Shown here in pieces: positions 42,745 through 51,159 of a DNA stretch of 64,000 nt. A model generated the notes under the pieces. That model saw only the letters and a list, made by a program, of their open reading frames with translations. It did no database searches and was not told the origin of the DNA. Made by a program: the position numbers and the translations under genes. This DNA comes from PFJX01 sp964393825 (GTDB lineage: Bacteria; Pseudomonadota; Gammaproteobacteria; Burkholderiales; Thiobacillaceae), in NCBI GenBank assembly GCA_964393825.1, contig CAYMUY010000010.1:38608-102607 (forward strand). The letters run 5' to 3'. Position 1 is the first letter of the stretch; every line of letters starts with the position of its first letter.

Positions 42745-42903
42745 TTATTTGGTCAGGATCAGCTTGCCATTCCTGGTCAGGCTCAAGCGATAACGTTCCC
42801 CCGCGTGCTCGATCAGCATTTCGCGGCGATCGCCCAGCAGCGCGGCGATCGGGACGACCCGCGGTGGCGGAACAACGGGTTTGGCGGCTTGGCTCGGGTT
42901 CAT
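42745..42903 (-). CDS. hemP: Hemin uptake protein HemP
   Basis: A 52-residue protein ending in the family core LLGDRREMLIEHAGERYRL then SLTRNGKLILTK, the signature of the HemP/DUF2138-like hemin uptake proteins. The gene was found by reading the strand directly, because it is very short. The ATG is the complement of 42901-42903 and the stop is TAA at 42745-42747. It is the first gene of the iron operon, immediately behind a promoter with a Fur-like site. In other betaproteobacteria HemP is needed for haem-receptor expression. Confidence 0.9.
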   Translation of the reverse strand: MNPSQAAKPVVPPPRVVPIAALLGDRREMLIEHAGERYRLSLTRNGKLILTK

Positions 42904-42912
42904 GGGGTGGAT

Positions 42913-42954
42913 CTTATATGCGAACCATTCTCAAATGCAAGCCATTCTCATTTG
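42913..42954 (-). promoter_or_regulatory. Iron-responsive promoter with Fur-like site upstream of hemP
   Basis: On the minus strand, TTGCAT (complement of 42935-42940) and TATAAG (complement of 42913-42918) are 16 bases apart, a good sigma-70 promoter. The stretch 42922-42954 holds two copies of TGAGAATGG spaced 17 bases apart, the first inside CAAATGAGAAT, which matches one half of the classical Fur box. The second half-sites are not palindromic, so Fur binding is likely but not proven. Confidence 0.7.
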
Positions 42955-43025
42955 ACTCCTTGCCATTCACCGAACGCGCGCGCTCGGGCACACTGGCGGG
43001 CTTCCGAACCCGCACCACCACCGCC

Positions 43026-43874
43026 ATGAAATTCACCCCCGAATCCTTCCGCGCCTGGGACCAGAAAAAGATCACCCTGCTGGGCATGTCCGGCGTCGGC
43101 AAGACCTATATCTCGCAACTGCTGCGCCGCCATGACTGGTTCCATTTCTCCGGCGACTACCGCATCGGCACCCGTTATCTCGATGAGCCCATCCTCGACC
43201 TGATCAAACAGCAGGCAATGCAGGTGCCGTTCCTGCGCGAGCTGTTGCGCAACGACTGGATCGATATCCGCAACAACATCAAGATCCAGGACCTGGGGCC
43301 GGTGCTGTCCTTCGTCGGCAAGCTGGGCAACCCGGATTTCGCCGGCCTGTCCCTGCCCGAGTTCAGCCGCCGCCAGTCGATGTACCGGGAGGGCGAGATC
43401 GCCGCCATGAAGGACGTTCCCGAATTCATCCGCAAGGCGCGGGAAATCTACGGCTACGACCATTTCATCAATGATGTCGGCGGCAGCCTGTGCGAACTGG
43501 AAGACGACTCCGTGATCGACCTGCTGGCCGAGCACACCCTCATCCTGTACATCAAGGTCACGACCCGGGACGAGGAGGAGACCCTGATCCGCCGCGCCCA
43601 GAGCGACCCGAAGCCACTCTATTACCGGCCCGCCTTCCTGGCGGAGAACCTGCCCCTCTACATGGCGGAAAAAGGCCTGGAATTCGTCGCCCAGGTGGAA
43701 CCCAACGACTTCACCCGCTGGGTCTTCCCACGCCTGTTCCACTCCCGTGTGCCCCGCTACGAAGCCATCGCCGGCCCGCACGGCTACACGGTCACCTCGC
43801 GGGAAGTGGCGCAAGTGAAGAATGAGGCGGATTTCCTGGCGCTGGTGGAAACGGCCATCGCCCGCAAGGGCTGA
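43026..43874 (+). CDS. P-loop ATPase of unknown function
   Basis: A 282-residue protein with an N-terminal Walker A motif, GMSGVGKT at 20-27, in a context like shikimate kinase (ITLLGMSGVGKTYISQLL). A later VGGSLCELEDDSV and LILYIKVTTRDEEETLIRRA resemble lid and base-binding parts of small-molecule kinases. ATG 43026 has no clear ribosome binding site. It is divergent from hemP but not obviously related to iron. Substrate unknown. Confidence 0.75.
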   Translation: MKFTPESFRAWDQKKITLLGMSGVGKTYISQLLRRHDWFHFSGDYRIGTRYLDEPILDLIKQQAMQVPFLRELLRNDWIDIRNNIKIQDLGPVLSFVGKLGNPDFAGLSLPEFSRRQSMYREGEIAAMKDVPEFIRKAREIYGYDHFINDVGGSLCELEDDSVIDLLAEHTLILYIKVTTRDEEETLIRRAQSDPKPLYYRPAFLAENLPLYMAEKGLEFVAQVEPNDFTRWVFPRLFHSRVPRYEAIAGPHGYTVTSREVAQVKNEADFLALVETAIARKG

Positions 43875-43898
43875 AAAGAGCGCGGAACCCGCGCGGCC

Positions 43899-44789
43899 TT
43901 ACAACCCCAGCGCGCTTAGGTCGAGCCTGCCTTCCCTCATCGGCGGACACCAGAAATAGGCGCCACTGATCGGCCGGGTGAAGCTGAACAGGGCGTCACC
44001 GATGCCGTCCTCGGCGCCGACCATGCGCCGCAGCAGCGCCTCGAAGGCGTCGAGGGAATGGCCGAAGGCGACGAACACCAGGCCGGCCTCGCGGGCGTCG
44101 GCCCAGGGCATGGAGCGGCGCAGGACGAAGGCCTCCGGGTCGAAGCTTTCCTGGGCGGTGCGCTTGACGTGGGCCGATTCGGGGGCGTCGTCAATTTCCT
44201 CGTTGTCCGATTTGCGGCGGCCGAAGGTCATGTCCTGGCGTTCGCCCCCCATGGCGGCGAAGCGGTCGAGGTCATGGACCCATTGCTGCACCGCGGCGAA
44301 ACTGCCGCCATCGAGGCCGGGGCCATGGCCGGCGACCACGGCGGCGGCCAGCGCTTCCTCGCCCTCCGGGTTCTCGGTGCCGTCCTCGTAGCCGGTGAGG
44401 TCGCGGCTGTCGCCATACTGAAAGGCGTCGATGGCATGGTCGAGGAACAGCGCTGGCGCCAGGGCCTGTTCCAGCGCGCGGGTACGGTGCAGCAGTTCGC
44501 CGCGATCATCGCCGCGCAGCCAGCACCAGAGGGCGGCTGGCGTCGCGGGGATGCTGGCGATGGCCGTTTCGTAAACAGGGAAAGCATGCAGGCCATCGAT
44601 TTCGCCGCTGATTGCCGCCAGCAGGCCCCCGCCCAGGCCGACGACACAGGCTTCGCCATCGAGCAGCTCGGCCAGCGCCAGCAGGGCCGCGCGCGCGGTC
44701 TCGGCGCCGGTTTCGGGTTTCAACGCGAAGAACAGGTGTCTGGCCAGGCGGGGAACCGGGGCCAGGATGCCGGGCTGGGTAGTGCTCAT
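43899..44789 (-). CDS. Dye-decolorising (DyP-type) peroxidase
   Basis: A 296-residue haem peroxidase. The family GxxDG motif is GYEDGTENP, with catalytic Asp136; the proximal His207 lies in ESAHVKR; an Arg near 222-223 (VLRR) supports peroxide cleavage. No Tat signal, so it resembles cytoplasmic YfeX-type members. AAGGA lies 7-8 bases before the ATG. It stands between the P-loop gene and the lipoprotein gene with short gaps; an encapsulin partner is not seen. Confidence 0.9.
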   Translation of the reverse strand: MSTTQPGILAPVPRLARHLFFALKPETGAETARAALLALAELLDGEACVVGLGGGLLAAISGEIDGLHAFPVYETAIASIPATPAALWCWLRGDDRGELLHRTRALEQALAPALFLDHAIDAFQYGDSRDLTGYEDGTENPEGEEALAAAVVAGHGPGLDGGSFAAVQQWVHDLDRFAAMGGERQDMTFGRRKSDNEEIDDAPESAHVKRTAQESFDPEAFVLRRSMPWADAREAGLVFVAFGHSLDAFEALLRRMVGAEDGIGDALFSFTRPISGAYFWCPPMREGRLDLSALGL

Positions 44790-44833
44790 CGTCGTGTCCT
44801 TGCGGGTTGTGCCGCGGTCATTATCCGCCGCGT

Positions 44834-45904
44834 TCAGCGGCTGATCGAGTAGCTGATCGCCGCGCCGTGGCCCGCGGTCTGGCCGCCCTGCAACGCCAGG
44901 AGTTGTGAGAGCAGGGCGAAGGTGGCCTTGCTGTCGAGGTCGTTGTCGGCAATGTGGAACCAGGCGTTGCGGTAGCGCACCGCTACGGCGGCGTTGTCCG
45001 GCGCCTCGGCGCCGGGAGTGACGCGAAAGATGCCTGAGAGCACGGACTGCCAGTCAAAGTCCTGACCGTCGTTGCCGAGCGTGCGGGTGATGCGTCCGGC
45101 CTCCAGATCGATGACCGGCACCTCGACGCCCTGCGACAGGTAGTTCATGGTGGCGATCAGCGAACGGGTGGCGACGGTGATGCTGTCGCCACCCTTGCCG
45201 CCCAGCCCGGGCACCAGGCGATAGCGTTCCCGCGCCGGGTCGAGGCCGAGCAGGCGCTTGAAGGCGCGAGCATCTTCATCATTGGCCGCCGCCGGCGCAA
45301 AGCGCAGTTCCAGTCCGCTGCCATCGGAGGCGCGGCCCAGTTCCACCCGCTTGCGCACCTGCAAGGCGCGCAGGTGCTTGAGCGCGGCGCGGAATTCGCG
45401 GAATTCGGGTTCGTTGGAAGGCGTCGGGCCGGAGGCGGTGGGGGCATTGCGGATGCCATTCATCTCCTGCAGGGTGACGGCGAACACCCGCTCCACCGAC
45501 CAGCCGGAATTGGCCAGCAGGATCAAGGTATCCGGGGAAAGTGGCGTCATCATCTGGCGCACGAATTTCTCGCCTTCCAGGGGCGAGTAGAACAGGGTGG
45601 GCTTTTCCGCGAAGCCGGCGCCCCCGGCCAGGGCAAAGCTCTTGCTTCCCCACTCCGGAACGGTCGCGCCGACGGACAGGCTGCGATTGAAATCAAGGCT
45701 GGACGCCACCTTCTCGACGCTCAGGAAATAGGGGGTATCGCGATATTTCAGGCGGACCAGGTTGAGCAACAGTTCCTGTTCATTGGTCTGCTGGATGACC
45801 ACGTTATATTCGGGACGGGTCATGCGCAGTGCGTCGGGGCCGTGGTAGGCGCAGCCGGTGGCGAGCAGGGAAAGAGCGAGCAGGCTGGGCGCTGTGCGAA
45901 GCAT
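44834..45904 (-). CDS. Lipoprotein of unknown function, 356 aa
   Basis: Signal peptide SLLALSLLATGC with lipobox Cys18, then a soluble body with QTNEQELLLNLVRLKYRDTP near the N-terminus and SGWSVERVFAVTLQEMNGI in the middle. Similar uncharacterised lipoproteins occur in proteobacteria, but I do not know a function. GGAG lies 9 bases before the start. It is followed by DyP on the same strand after a 44-base gap. Confidence 0.8.
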   Translation of the reverse strand: MLRTAPSLLALSLLATGCAYHGPDALRMTRPEYNVVIQQTNEQELLLNLVRLKYRDTPYFLSVEKVASSLDFNRSLSVGATVPEWGSKSFALAGGAGFAEKPTLFYSPLEGEKFVRQMMTPLSPDTLILLANSGWSVERVFAVTLQEMNGIRNAPTASGPTPSNEPEFREFRAALKHLRALQVRKRVELGRASDGSGLELRFAPAAANDEDARAFKRLLGLDPARERYRLVPGLGGKGGDSITVATRSLIATMNYLSQGVEVPVIDLEAGRITRTLGNDGQDFDWQSVLSGIFRVTPGAEAPDNAAVAVRYRNAWFHIADNDLDSKATFALLSQLLALQGGQTAGHGAAISYSISR

Positions 45905-46023
45905 GGCGTTGTTCTCCGGGGGAAGAATCGAGGTGGTTGCGGGTGGGCCGCGGCGGGTCTTTTTTTACTGTAACCAAGCCGGGCAAGCCGGGGCAAACTT
46001 GGCTGGACTTTCGCCGGCCTCAA

Positions 46024-46050
46024 GAAAAAACGCCGGCGAGGACGCCGGCG
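46024..46050 (-). terminator. Terminator of the OmpA-type gene, built from a REP-like element
   Basis: CGCCGGCG (46031-46038), AGGA loop, CGCCGGCG (46043-46050), with six A at 46025-46030 that read as a T-run on the minus strand. It lies 33 bases past the OmpA gene stop. The sequence matches the repeat at 56437-56462 closely (GCCGGC-AGGA-GCCGGCGCTACAGGG), so a dispersed repeat probably supplies the terminator stem. Confidence 0.8.
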
Positions 46051-46082
46051 CTACAGGGTGCGCGTCGCGCTACTTCGCGCGC

Positions 46083-47228
46083 TCACTCCTCCTCGTCGCC
46101 CTCCGGCAAAGGTTTCCAGGGCGTCAGGACGATGGCCACGCGGCGGTTGCGCTGGCGGCCTTCCCAGGTGTCATTGGGCGCGAGCGGGCGGAATTCCGAG
46201 TAACCCACGGCTTCCATGCGAACAGGGTCGATGCCGTGGGCATCAATGAAATAACGCACCACGCTGGAGGCGCGACCGGTGGACAGCTCCCAGTTCGAGA
46301 AATACTTCTCCTTGAGCGCCGGGCCGATCGGCACGCTGTCGGTATGCCCCTCGATGCGGATGGTTTCATCGCCACCGGCCAGCGCCGCCGCCACCGCGTC
46401 CAGCACCTGGGCGCCGCGCGACTGGATCTCGGCGCTGCCGCTCCCGAACAGGATGCGGTCAAGCACATGCACCGACAGTTGCGAGCGCAGGCGATCGATC
46501 TCCACGTCCTTGTTGCCGATCTCGCTTTGCAGCCGCTGCCGCAGCCCGGCTTCCAGTTCCTTCATCCGCTGCGCCTGCTTGGCGGCTTTCTCGACAGCCT
46601 GGGCCTGTTTGCGCAGCTTCTCCGCCATGGCCTTGCAGGCGACCTGATCCGCCTGCGCACTTTGCTGCAGCGCCGCCAGTTCACCATGACAGGCAGTGAC
46701 TTCGGCCTCTTTGGCGGCCAGCGTGTGCTCCTTCTCGCGCGCCTGGTCGCGTAACAGGCCTCGCGCGGCATGGCAGGCGGCGAGGTCGGCCTCCGCGGTC
46801 CGTCGCAGCGTCTCGAGTTCCCCCCGGACGGCCGCCACCGCCGCCTCCTTCTCTGCCGATGATCGCGCCACCTGACCACGCGCGTCGGCCAGGGCAGCCG
46901 CCGTGGCATCCCTGTCCGTCTGGAGCGCTTGCCGCGCGGCTTCCAGGTCGCCGCGGCAGGCGGCGGCTTCGGCGTCTTTCAGCGCCTGCGCCTTTTCCAT
47001 CTGTTCCGCCCGGCCCTGCTGTGCCAGCAAACTACGCTGCAAGGACTGGGTGGCGGCCACTTGCGCCAGATCGCGTTTTTCCGCCGCGACCCGGGCGGCT
47101 TCGCAGGCCGCCAATTCCTCCGCGCAGGAATACACCTTGCTTCCCTTGTCGACGATATCAACAGGCACCTGAGTCGCGCAGCCGGACACGACGACCAGAC
47201 CGAGAAACAGCACGGGTAACCATTTCAT
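46083..47228 (-). CDS. OmpA-family coiled-coil lipoprotein
   Basis: A 381-residue protein with lipobox VVSGC (Cys17), a long Ala-rich coiled coil (about 40-235) with regularly spaced Cys residues (AACEAARVA, AACRGDLEA, AACHAARG, TACHGELAA, VACKAMAE), and a C-terminal OmpA/MotB peptidoglycan-binding domain (IRIEGHTDSVPIG, NWELSTGRASSVVRYF, RQRNRRVAIVLTPWKP). The peptidoglycan clamp Asp and Arg are present. Anchors the outer membrane to the wall. AAGGAGAGG precedes the start. Confidence 0.9.
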   Translation of the reverse strand: MKWLPVLFLGLVVVSGCATQVPVDIVDKGSKVYSCAEELAACEAARVAAEKRDLAQVAATQSLQRSLLAQQGRAEQMEKAQALKDAEAAACRGDLEAARQALQTDRDATAAALADARGQVARSSAEKEAAVAAVRGELETLRRTAEADLAACHAARGLLRDQAREKEHTLAAKEAEVTACHGELAALQQSAQADQVACKAMAEKLRKQAQAVEKAAKQAQRMKELEAGLRQRLQSEIGNKDVEIDRLRSQLSVHVLDRILFGSGSAEIQSRGAQVLDAVAAALAGGDETIRIEGHTDSVPIGPALKEKYFSNWELSTGRASSVVRYFIDAHGIDPVRMEAVGYSEFRPLAPNDTWEGRQRNRRVAIVLTPWKPLPEGDEEE

Positions 47229-47387
47229 GACCTCTCCTTACCGGAAAAAGAGCACCCATTCGGCCACACGGGCCGATCCATTGCCTTGACTTCAGTGTAG
47301 TGGCAATTGACGGCGCGGCCATGGTGGCGGTAATGGCATCGAGGCGGGGCATGGGGAGATCACGCGCCGACGTCTATATTGGTGTGC

Positions 47388-48857
47388 ATGCATGCCGATC
47401 CCGACAGCCCACGCGCTTTTCCGGCCACCTTTCCTCTCCCATCCCCCCCGGGCGGGGGGCCGTTGCGCGGGTTGTTCACTCGCGGCGGGTGGTCCGCGCT
47501 CCTGTTCGGCCTCCTGCTCGCACCGTTTTTCGCCTGCACGGCCCACGCGACAAGCGTGCAGGTCTTGAGCATCCAGGGCGCCATCGGCCCGGCGGTGGCG
47601 GACTACGTGACGAGGGGGCTTGACCACGCCGCCGAGGAAAACGCGCAACTGGTGGTACTGAAGATGGACACGCCAGGCGGCCTGGATGGCGCCATGCGGA
47701 CCATCGTCAAGGCCATCCTGGCCTCGCCGGTGCCGGTGGCGGGACTGGTCGCGCCCGGAGGCGCCCGGGCGGCCAGCGCCGGCACCTACATTTTGTATGC
47801 CTGCCACCTCGCCGCCATGGCGCCGGGGACCAACCTGGGCGCAGCGACTCCGGTCGCCATCGGCATCGGCGGCACCCCGGATGAGGCGCCGCCGGCCGCA
47901 CCGGAGGCGGGCGAGAAGCGGGGCGAGGCAAGCGACAAGAAGGCGGTGCTGCCGGCGAGCGGCGCCATGACCCGCAAGCAGGTCCACGACGCCGCCGCCT
48001 ACCTACGCGGCCTGGCGGAACTGCGAGGCCGCAACGCCGACTGGGCGGAGCGGGCGGTGCGCGAGGCGGTGAGCCTGACCGCCAGCGAGGCGCTGCAAAG
48101 TCATGTCATCGACCTGATGGCCGTGGACGAGGCCGAACTGCTGGAGCAGGTTCATGGCCGCAAGCTGACCGCGGCAGGCGCCACGCGCGTCCTCGACACA
48201 CGTGGCGCCACGCTCATCACGCGGGAGCCGGATTGGCGCAGTCGCCTGCTGGCGGTGGTAAGCGACCCCAGCGTCGCCTACATCCTGTTGTTGCTGGGGG
48301 TCTACGGCATCTTTTTCGAACTCTCCAACCCCGGCTTCGGCCTGCCGGGAGTGGCGGGCGGCATCAGCCTGCTGCTGGCGCTGTTCGCCTTCCAAGCGTT
48401 GCCGGTCAACTATGCCGGTCTGGCGCTGATCGTGCTCGGACTCGCCTTCATGGTGGCGGAGGCCTTGCTGCCCAGCTTCGGCATCCTTGGCCTCGGCGGT
48501 GTGGCGGCCTTCGTGTTCGGCTCGATCCTGCTCATGGATACCGATCTGCCCGGCTATGGCCTGTCCTGGACCTTGATCCTGCCGGCGGCGGCGGTATCCG
48601 CGCTGCTCATGGTCTCTGTCGTCGGCCTTGCCCTGAAGGCGAGAAAGCGGCCGGTCGTCACCGGCGGCGAAGAAATGATCGGCGGCATCGGTCAGGTGCT
48701 GGCGGATTGCGATGGCGACGGCTGGGCGCATATCCACGGCGAGACCTGGCGCATCGCCTGCCCTCATCCCCTGACTCGGGGCGCGAACGTGCGGGTGGTG
48801 GCCATCGACGGCCTCACCCTGCGGGTCGAATCCATACATCCAACCAAGGAGGTCTGA
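47388..48857 (+). CDS. NfeD-family membrane serine protease (ClpP class)
   Basis: A 489-residue protein: signal/anchor at about 34-54, a SppA/ClpP-like protease domain with MDTPGGLDGAM and the nucleophile Ser130 in GARAASAGTY, then four hydrophobic helices (about 268-420) and a C-terminal OB-fold (NfeD) domain. It works as a pair with a stomatin-like protein, here encoded immediately downstream, in membrane quality control. The start is ATG 47388; a TTG 9 bases upstream is in frame. Linked to slipin by a single base. Confidence 0.9.
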   Translation: MHADPDSPRAFPATFPLPSPPGGGPLRGLFTRGGWSALLFGLLLAPFFACTAHATSVQVLSIQGAIGPAVADYVTRGLDHAAEENAQLVVLKMDTPGGLDGAMRTIVKAILASPVPVAGLVAPGGARAASAGTYILYACHLAAMAPGTNLGAATPVAIGIGGTPDEAPPAAPEAGEKRGEASDKKAVLPASGAMTRKQVHDAAAYLRGLAELRGRNADWAERAVREAVSLTASEALQSHVIDLMAVDEAELLEQVHGRKLTAAGATRVLDTRGATLITREPDWRSRLLAVVSDPSVAYILLLLGVYGIFFELSNPGFGLPGVAGGISLLLALFAFQALPVNYAGLALIVLGLAFMVAEALLPSFGILGLGGVAAFVFGSILLMDTDLPGYGLSWTLILPAAAVSALLMVSVVGLALKARKRPVVTGGEEMIGGIGQVLADCDGDGWAHIHGETWRIACPHPLTRGANVRVVAIDGLTLRVESIHPTKEV

Positions 48858-48858
48858 C

Positions 48859-49614
48859 ATGCCCATGATCAACGGCGGCCTAGGCGCGCTTTTCATCCTG
48901 CTGATCCTTGTCGTCTCGTCCCTGCGCATCCTGCGCGAGTACGAGCGCGGCATCGTGTTCATGCTCGGCCGCTTCTGGAAGGTGAAGGGGCCGGGCCTGA
49001 TCGTCATCCTCCCCGGCATCCAGCAGATGGTGCGGGTGGATCTGCGCACCGTGGTGATGGACGTGCCCAGCCAGGATGTGATCTCGCGCGACAACGTCTC
49101 GGTGAAGGTCAACGCGGTGGTCTACTTCCGCGTGCTGGACCCGGCCAAATCCATCCTCCAGGTCGAGGATTTCATGGGTGCCACCAGCCAGCTCGCCCAG
49201 ACCACGCTGCGGGCCGTACTGGGCAAACATGAACTGGACGAGATGCTGGCGGAGCGCGAGAAGCTGAACATGGACATCCAGCAGGCCCTGGATGCCCAGA
49301 CCGATGCCTGGGGCATCAAGGTGGCCAATGTCGAGATCAAGCACGTCGACATCGATGAATCCATGGTGCGGGCCATCGCCAAACAGGCCGAGGCGGAACG
49401 GGAACGGCGCGCCAAGGTGATCCACGCCGAGGGCGAGCTGCAAGCTTCGGAAAAACACCTGCAAGCCGCGCAGATCCTGGCCAAGGAGCCCCAGGCCATG
49501 CAGCTTCGCTACCTGCAGACCTTGACCAACATCGCCAACGACAAGAGCAACACCATCGTGTTTCCCCTGCCCGGCAACTTCATCGAGGATATCCTGCGCG
49601 GTCGCAAGGATTGA
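48859..49614 (+). CDS. Slipin (stomatin/SPFH-domain protein)
   Basis: A 251-residue SPFH-domain protein anchored by one N-terminal helix (GGLGALFILLILVVSSLRIL). The SPFH core spans about 30-180 (EYERGIVFMLGRFWKVKGPG, VKVNAVVYFRVLDPAKSIL), followed by a coiled coil. Slipins form rings in the membrane and partner with NfeD. AAGGAGGT lies 5-6 bases before the ATG. A long hairpin at 49624-49657 follows. Confidence 0.93.
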   Translation: MPMINGGLGALFILLILVVSSLRILREYERGIVFMLGRFWKVKGPGLIVILPGIQQMVRVDLRTVVMDVPSQDVISRDNVSVKVNAVVYFRVLDPAKSILQVEDFMGATSQLAQTTLRAVLGKHELDEMLAEREKLNMDIQQALDAQTDAWGIKVANVEIKHVDIDESMVRAIAKQAEAERERRAKVIHAEGELQASEKHLQAAQILAKEPQAMQLRYLQTLTNIANDKSNTIVFPLPGNFIEDILRGRKD

Positions 49615-49623
49615 GCGACGGCT

Positions 49624-49657
49624 GACGGCGCCGGAATTTTCGTTTTCCGGTGTCGTC
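49624..49657 (+). terminator. Hairpin after slipin
   Basis: GACGGCGCCGGAA (49624-49636) can pair with TTCCGGTGTCGTC (49645-49657), including two G-U pairs, around an 8-base T-rich loop. It lies between slipin and mscS. There is no downstream T-run, so termination is uncertain. Confidence 0.4.
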
Positions 49658-49695
49658 CGGTATGTTTGCGCCAACCGCCTTGCCCATGACCCGCC

Positions 49696-51024
49696 ATGAA
49701 CCTGCCCTTGCCCGATAACCTCCAATTCCTATTCGACCACTGGCAAACCATGTTCCAGGACGCCCAGTTCTGGTGGGAAGTCGGCGTGCTGCTGCTGGCG
49801 GCCGCCGGCGCCGCGCTGGTGCACCGGGTGCTCGGCCAGAGCCTGGTCGATCTTTCGGAGCAGAACACGGAATCCAATGTCCGCTATATCGCCCTGAAGA
49901 CGCTGCAACGCATCCTGTTTCCCATCAGCATGCTGATGGGCGTAGTGGCGGGACGGGCGCTGCTGGAGCACGAGGGCAATCCGGTCGGACTGCTCAACCT
50001 GGCCGTGCCCATGCTGCTTTCCCTCGCCAGCATCCGTATCGCCGTCTACTTCCTGCGCAAGACCTTCCAGCCTGGCCCGGCGGTCAAGGCATGGGAAAGC
50101 CTCATCGCCACCTCCGTCTGGATCGTCGTCGCGCTGCACTTGCTCGGCTGGCTTACGGCCGTGCTGGAAGCGCTCGACGGCATGGCCGTTCACATGGGCG
50201 ACAACCGGATCTCCATCCTGGTGGTCGGCAAGCTGGTTCTCGCCGTGGCCCTGTTGTGGGTGCTGGCGCTGTGGCTGGCGCGGCTGATCGAAAGCCGCAT
50301 CGGCCAGGCGGCATATGTCAACGCCAGCATGAAGGTGGCCCTGGTCAAACTGAGCCGCTTCGTCCTGCTGGTCGTCGCCTTCCTGGTCGCCCTCAACATG
50401 GTGGGCATCGACCTCACCGCCCTGGCGGTATTCGGCGGTGCGGTCGGCGTCGGCCTCGGCTTCGGCCTGCAACGCATCGCCAGCAACTTCATCAGCGGCT
50501 TCATCGTCCTGTTCGATCGCTCCATCCGCCCTGGCGACGTCATCACCATCGGCGACAAGTTCGGCTGGGTGCAGGAACTGCACGCCCGTTACGTGGTGGT
50601 GAAGGATCGCGACGGCGTCGAGCGACTGATCCCCAACGAAACCCTGATCACCAACGAGGTGATCAACTGGAGCTACACCGATCGCAATGTGCGCCTGAAG
50701 ATTCCGGTGTCCATCAGCTACGACAACGATCCTGAACTGGCCTTGACGCTGCTGATGGAAGCCGCCACGGCCAACCCGCGCGTGCTCGCCGACCCGGTGC
50801 CGGCAACCCGGCTGATGGCCTTTGGTGACAACGGCATCGAACTGGAACTGCGGGTCTGGATCCAGGACCCCGAAGCCGGCCTGGCGAACGTGCGCTCCGA
50901 CATCAACCTGGCAATCTGGCGCGCCTTCAAGGCCGCCGGCATCGTCATCCCCTATCCGCAGCGCGACCTGCACATCCGGGGCGGGCTGGAGGCATTGAAG
51001 CCAGGCGAGTCCGTGAACAGTTGA
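49696..51024 (+). CDS. MscS-family mechanosensitive channel
   Basis: A 442-residue small-conductance mechanosensitive channel with an extended N-terminal membrane region of about five helices. The pore helix and beta domain are visible as TALAVFGGAVGVGLGFGLQR, then IASNFISGFIVLFDRSIRPG and IPNETLITNEVINWSYTD. It releases solutes on hypo-osmotic shock. The gene starts 81 bases after slipin and is probably a separate unit. Confidence 0.93.
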   Translation: MNLPLPDNLQFLFDHWQTMFQDAQFWWEVGVLLLAAAGAALVHRVLGQSLVDLSEQNTESNVRYIALKTLQRILFPISMLMGVVAGRALLEHEGNPVGLLNLAVPMLLSLASIRIAVYFLRKTFQPGPAVKAWESLIATSVWIVVALHLLGWLTAVLEALDGMAVHMGDNRISILVVGKLVLAVALLWVLALWLARLIESRIGQAAYVNASMKVALVKLSRFVLLVVAFLVALNMVGIDLTALAVFGGAVGVGLGFGLQRIASNFISGFIVLFDRSIRPGDVITIGDKFGWVQELHARYVVVKDRDGVERLIPNETLITNEVINWSYTDRNVRLKIPVSISYDNDPELALTLLMEAATANPRVLADPVPATRLMAFGDNGIELELRVWIQDPEAGLANVRSDINLAIWRAFKAAGIVIPYPQRDLHIRGGLEALKPGESVNS

Positions 51025-51159
51025 TGGCGATGCGGGAACGGTTCATGGTCTCCGGGCGAGGACACGATCCGCAGTTTGGTTGAAGGGGGGCCGCGGGCCC
51101 CAATCCGCGCGCCACCGCCCATCGGCGGCTGGACTAAGCTGGAGGCACGGGAGAAAACC

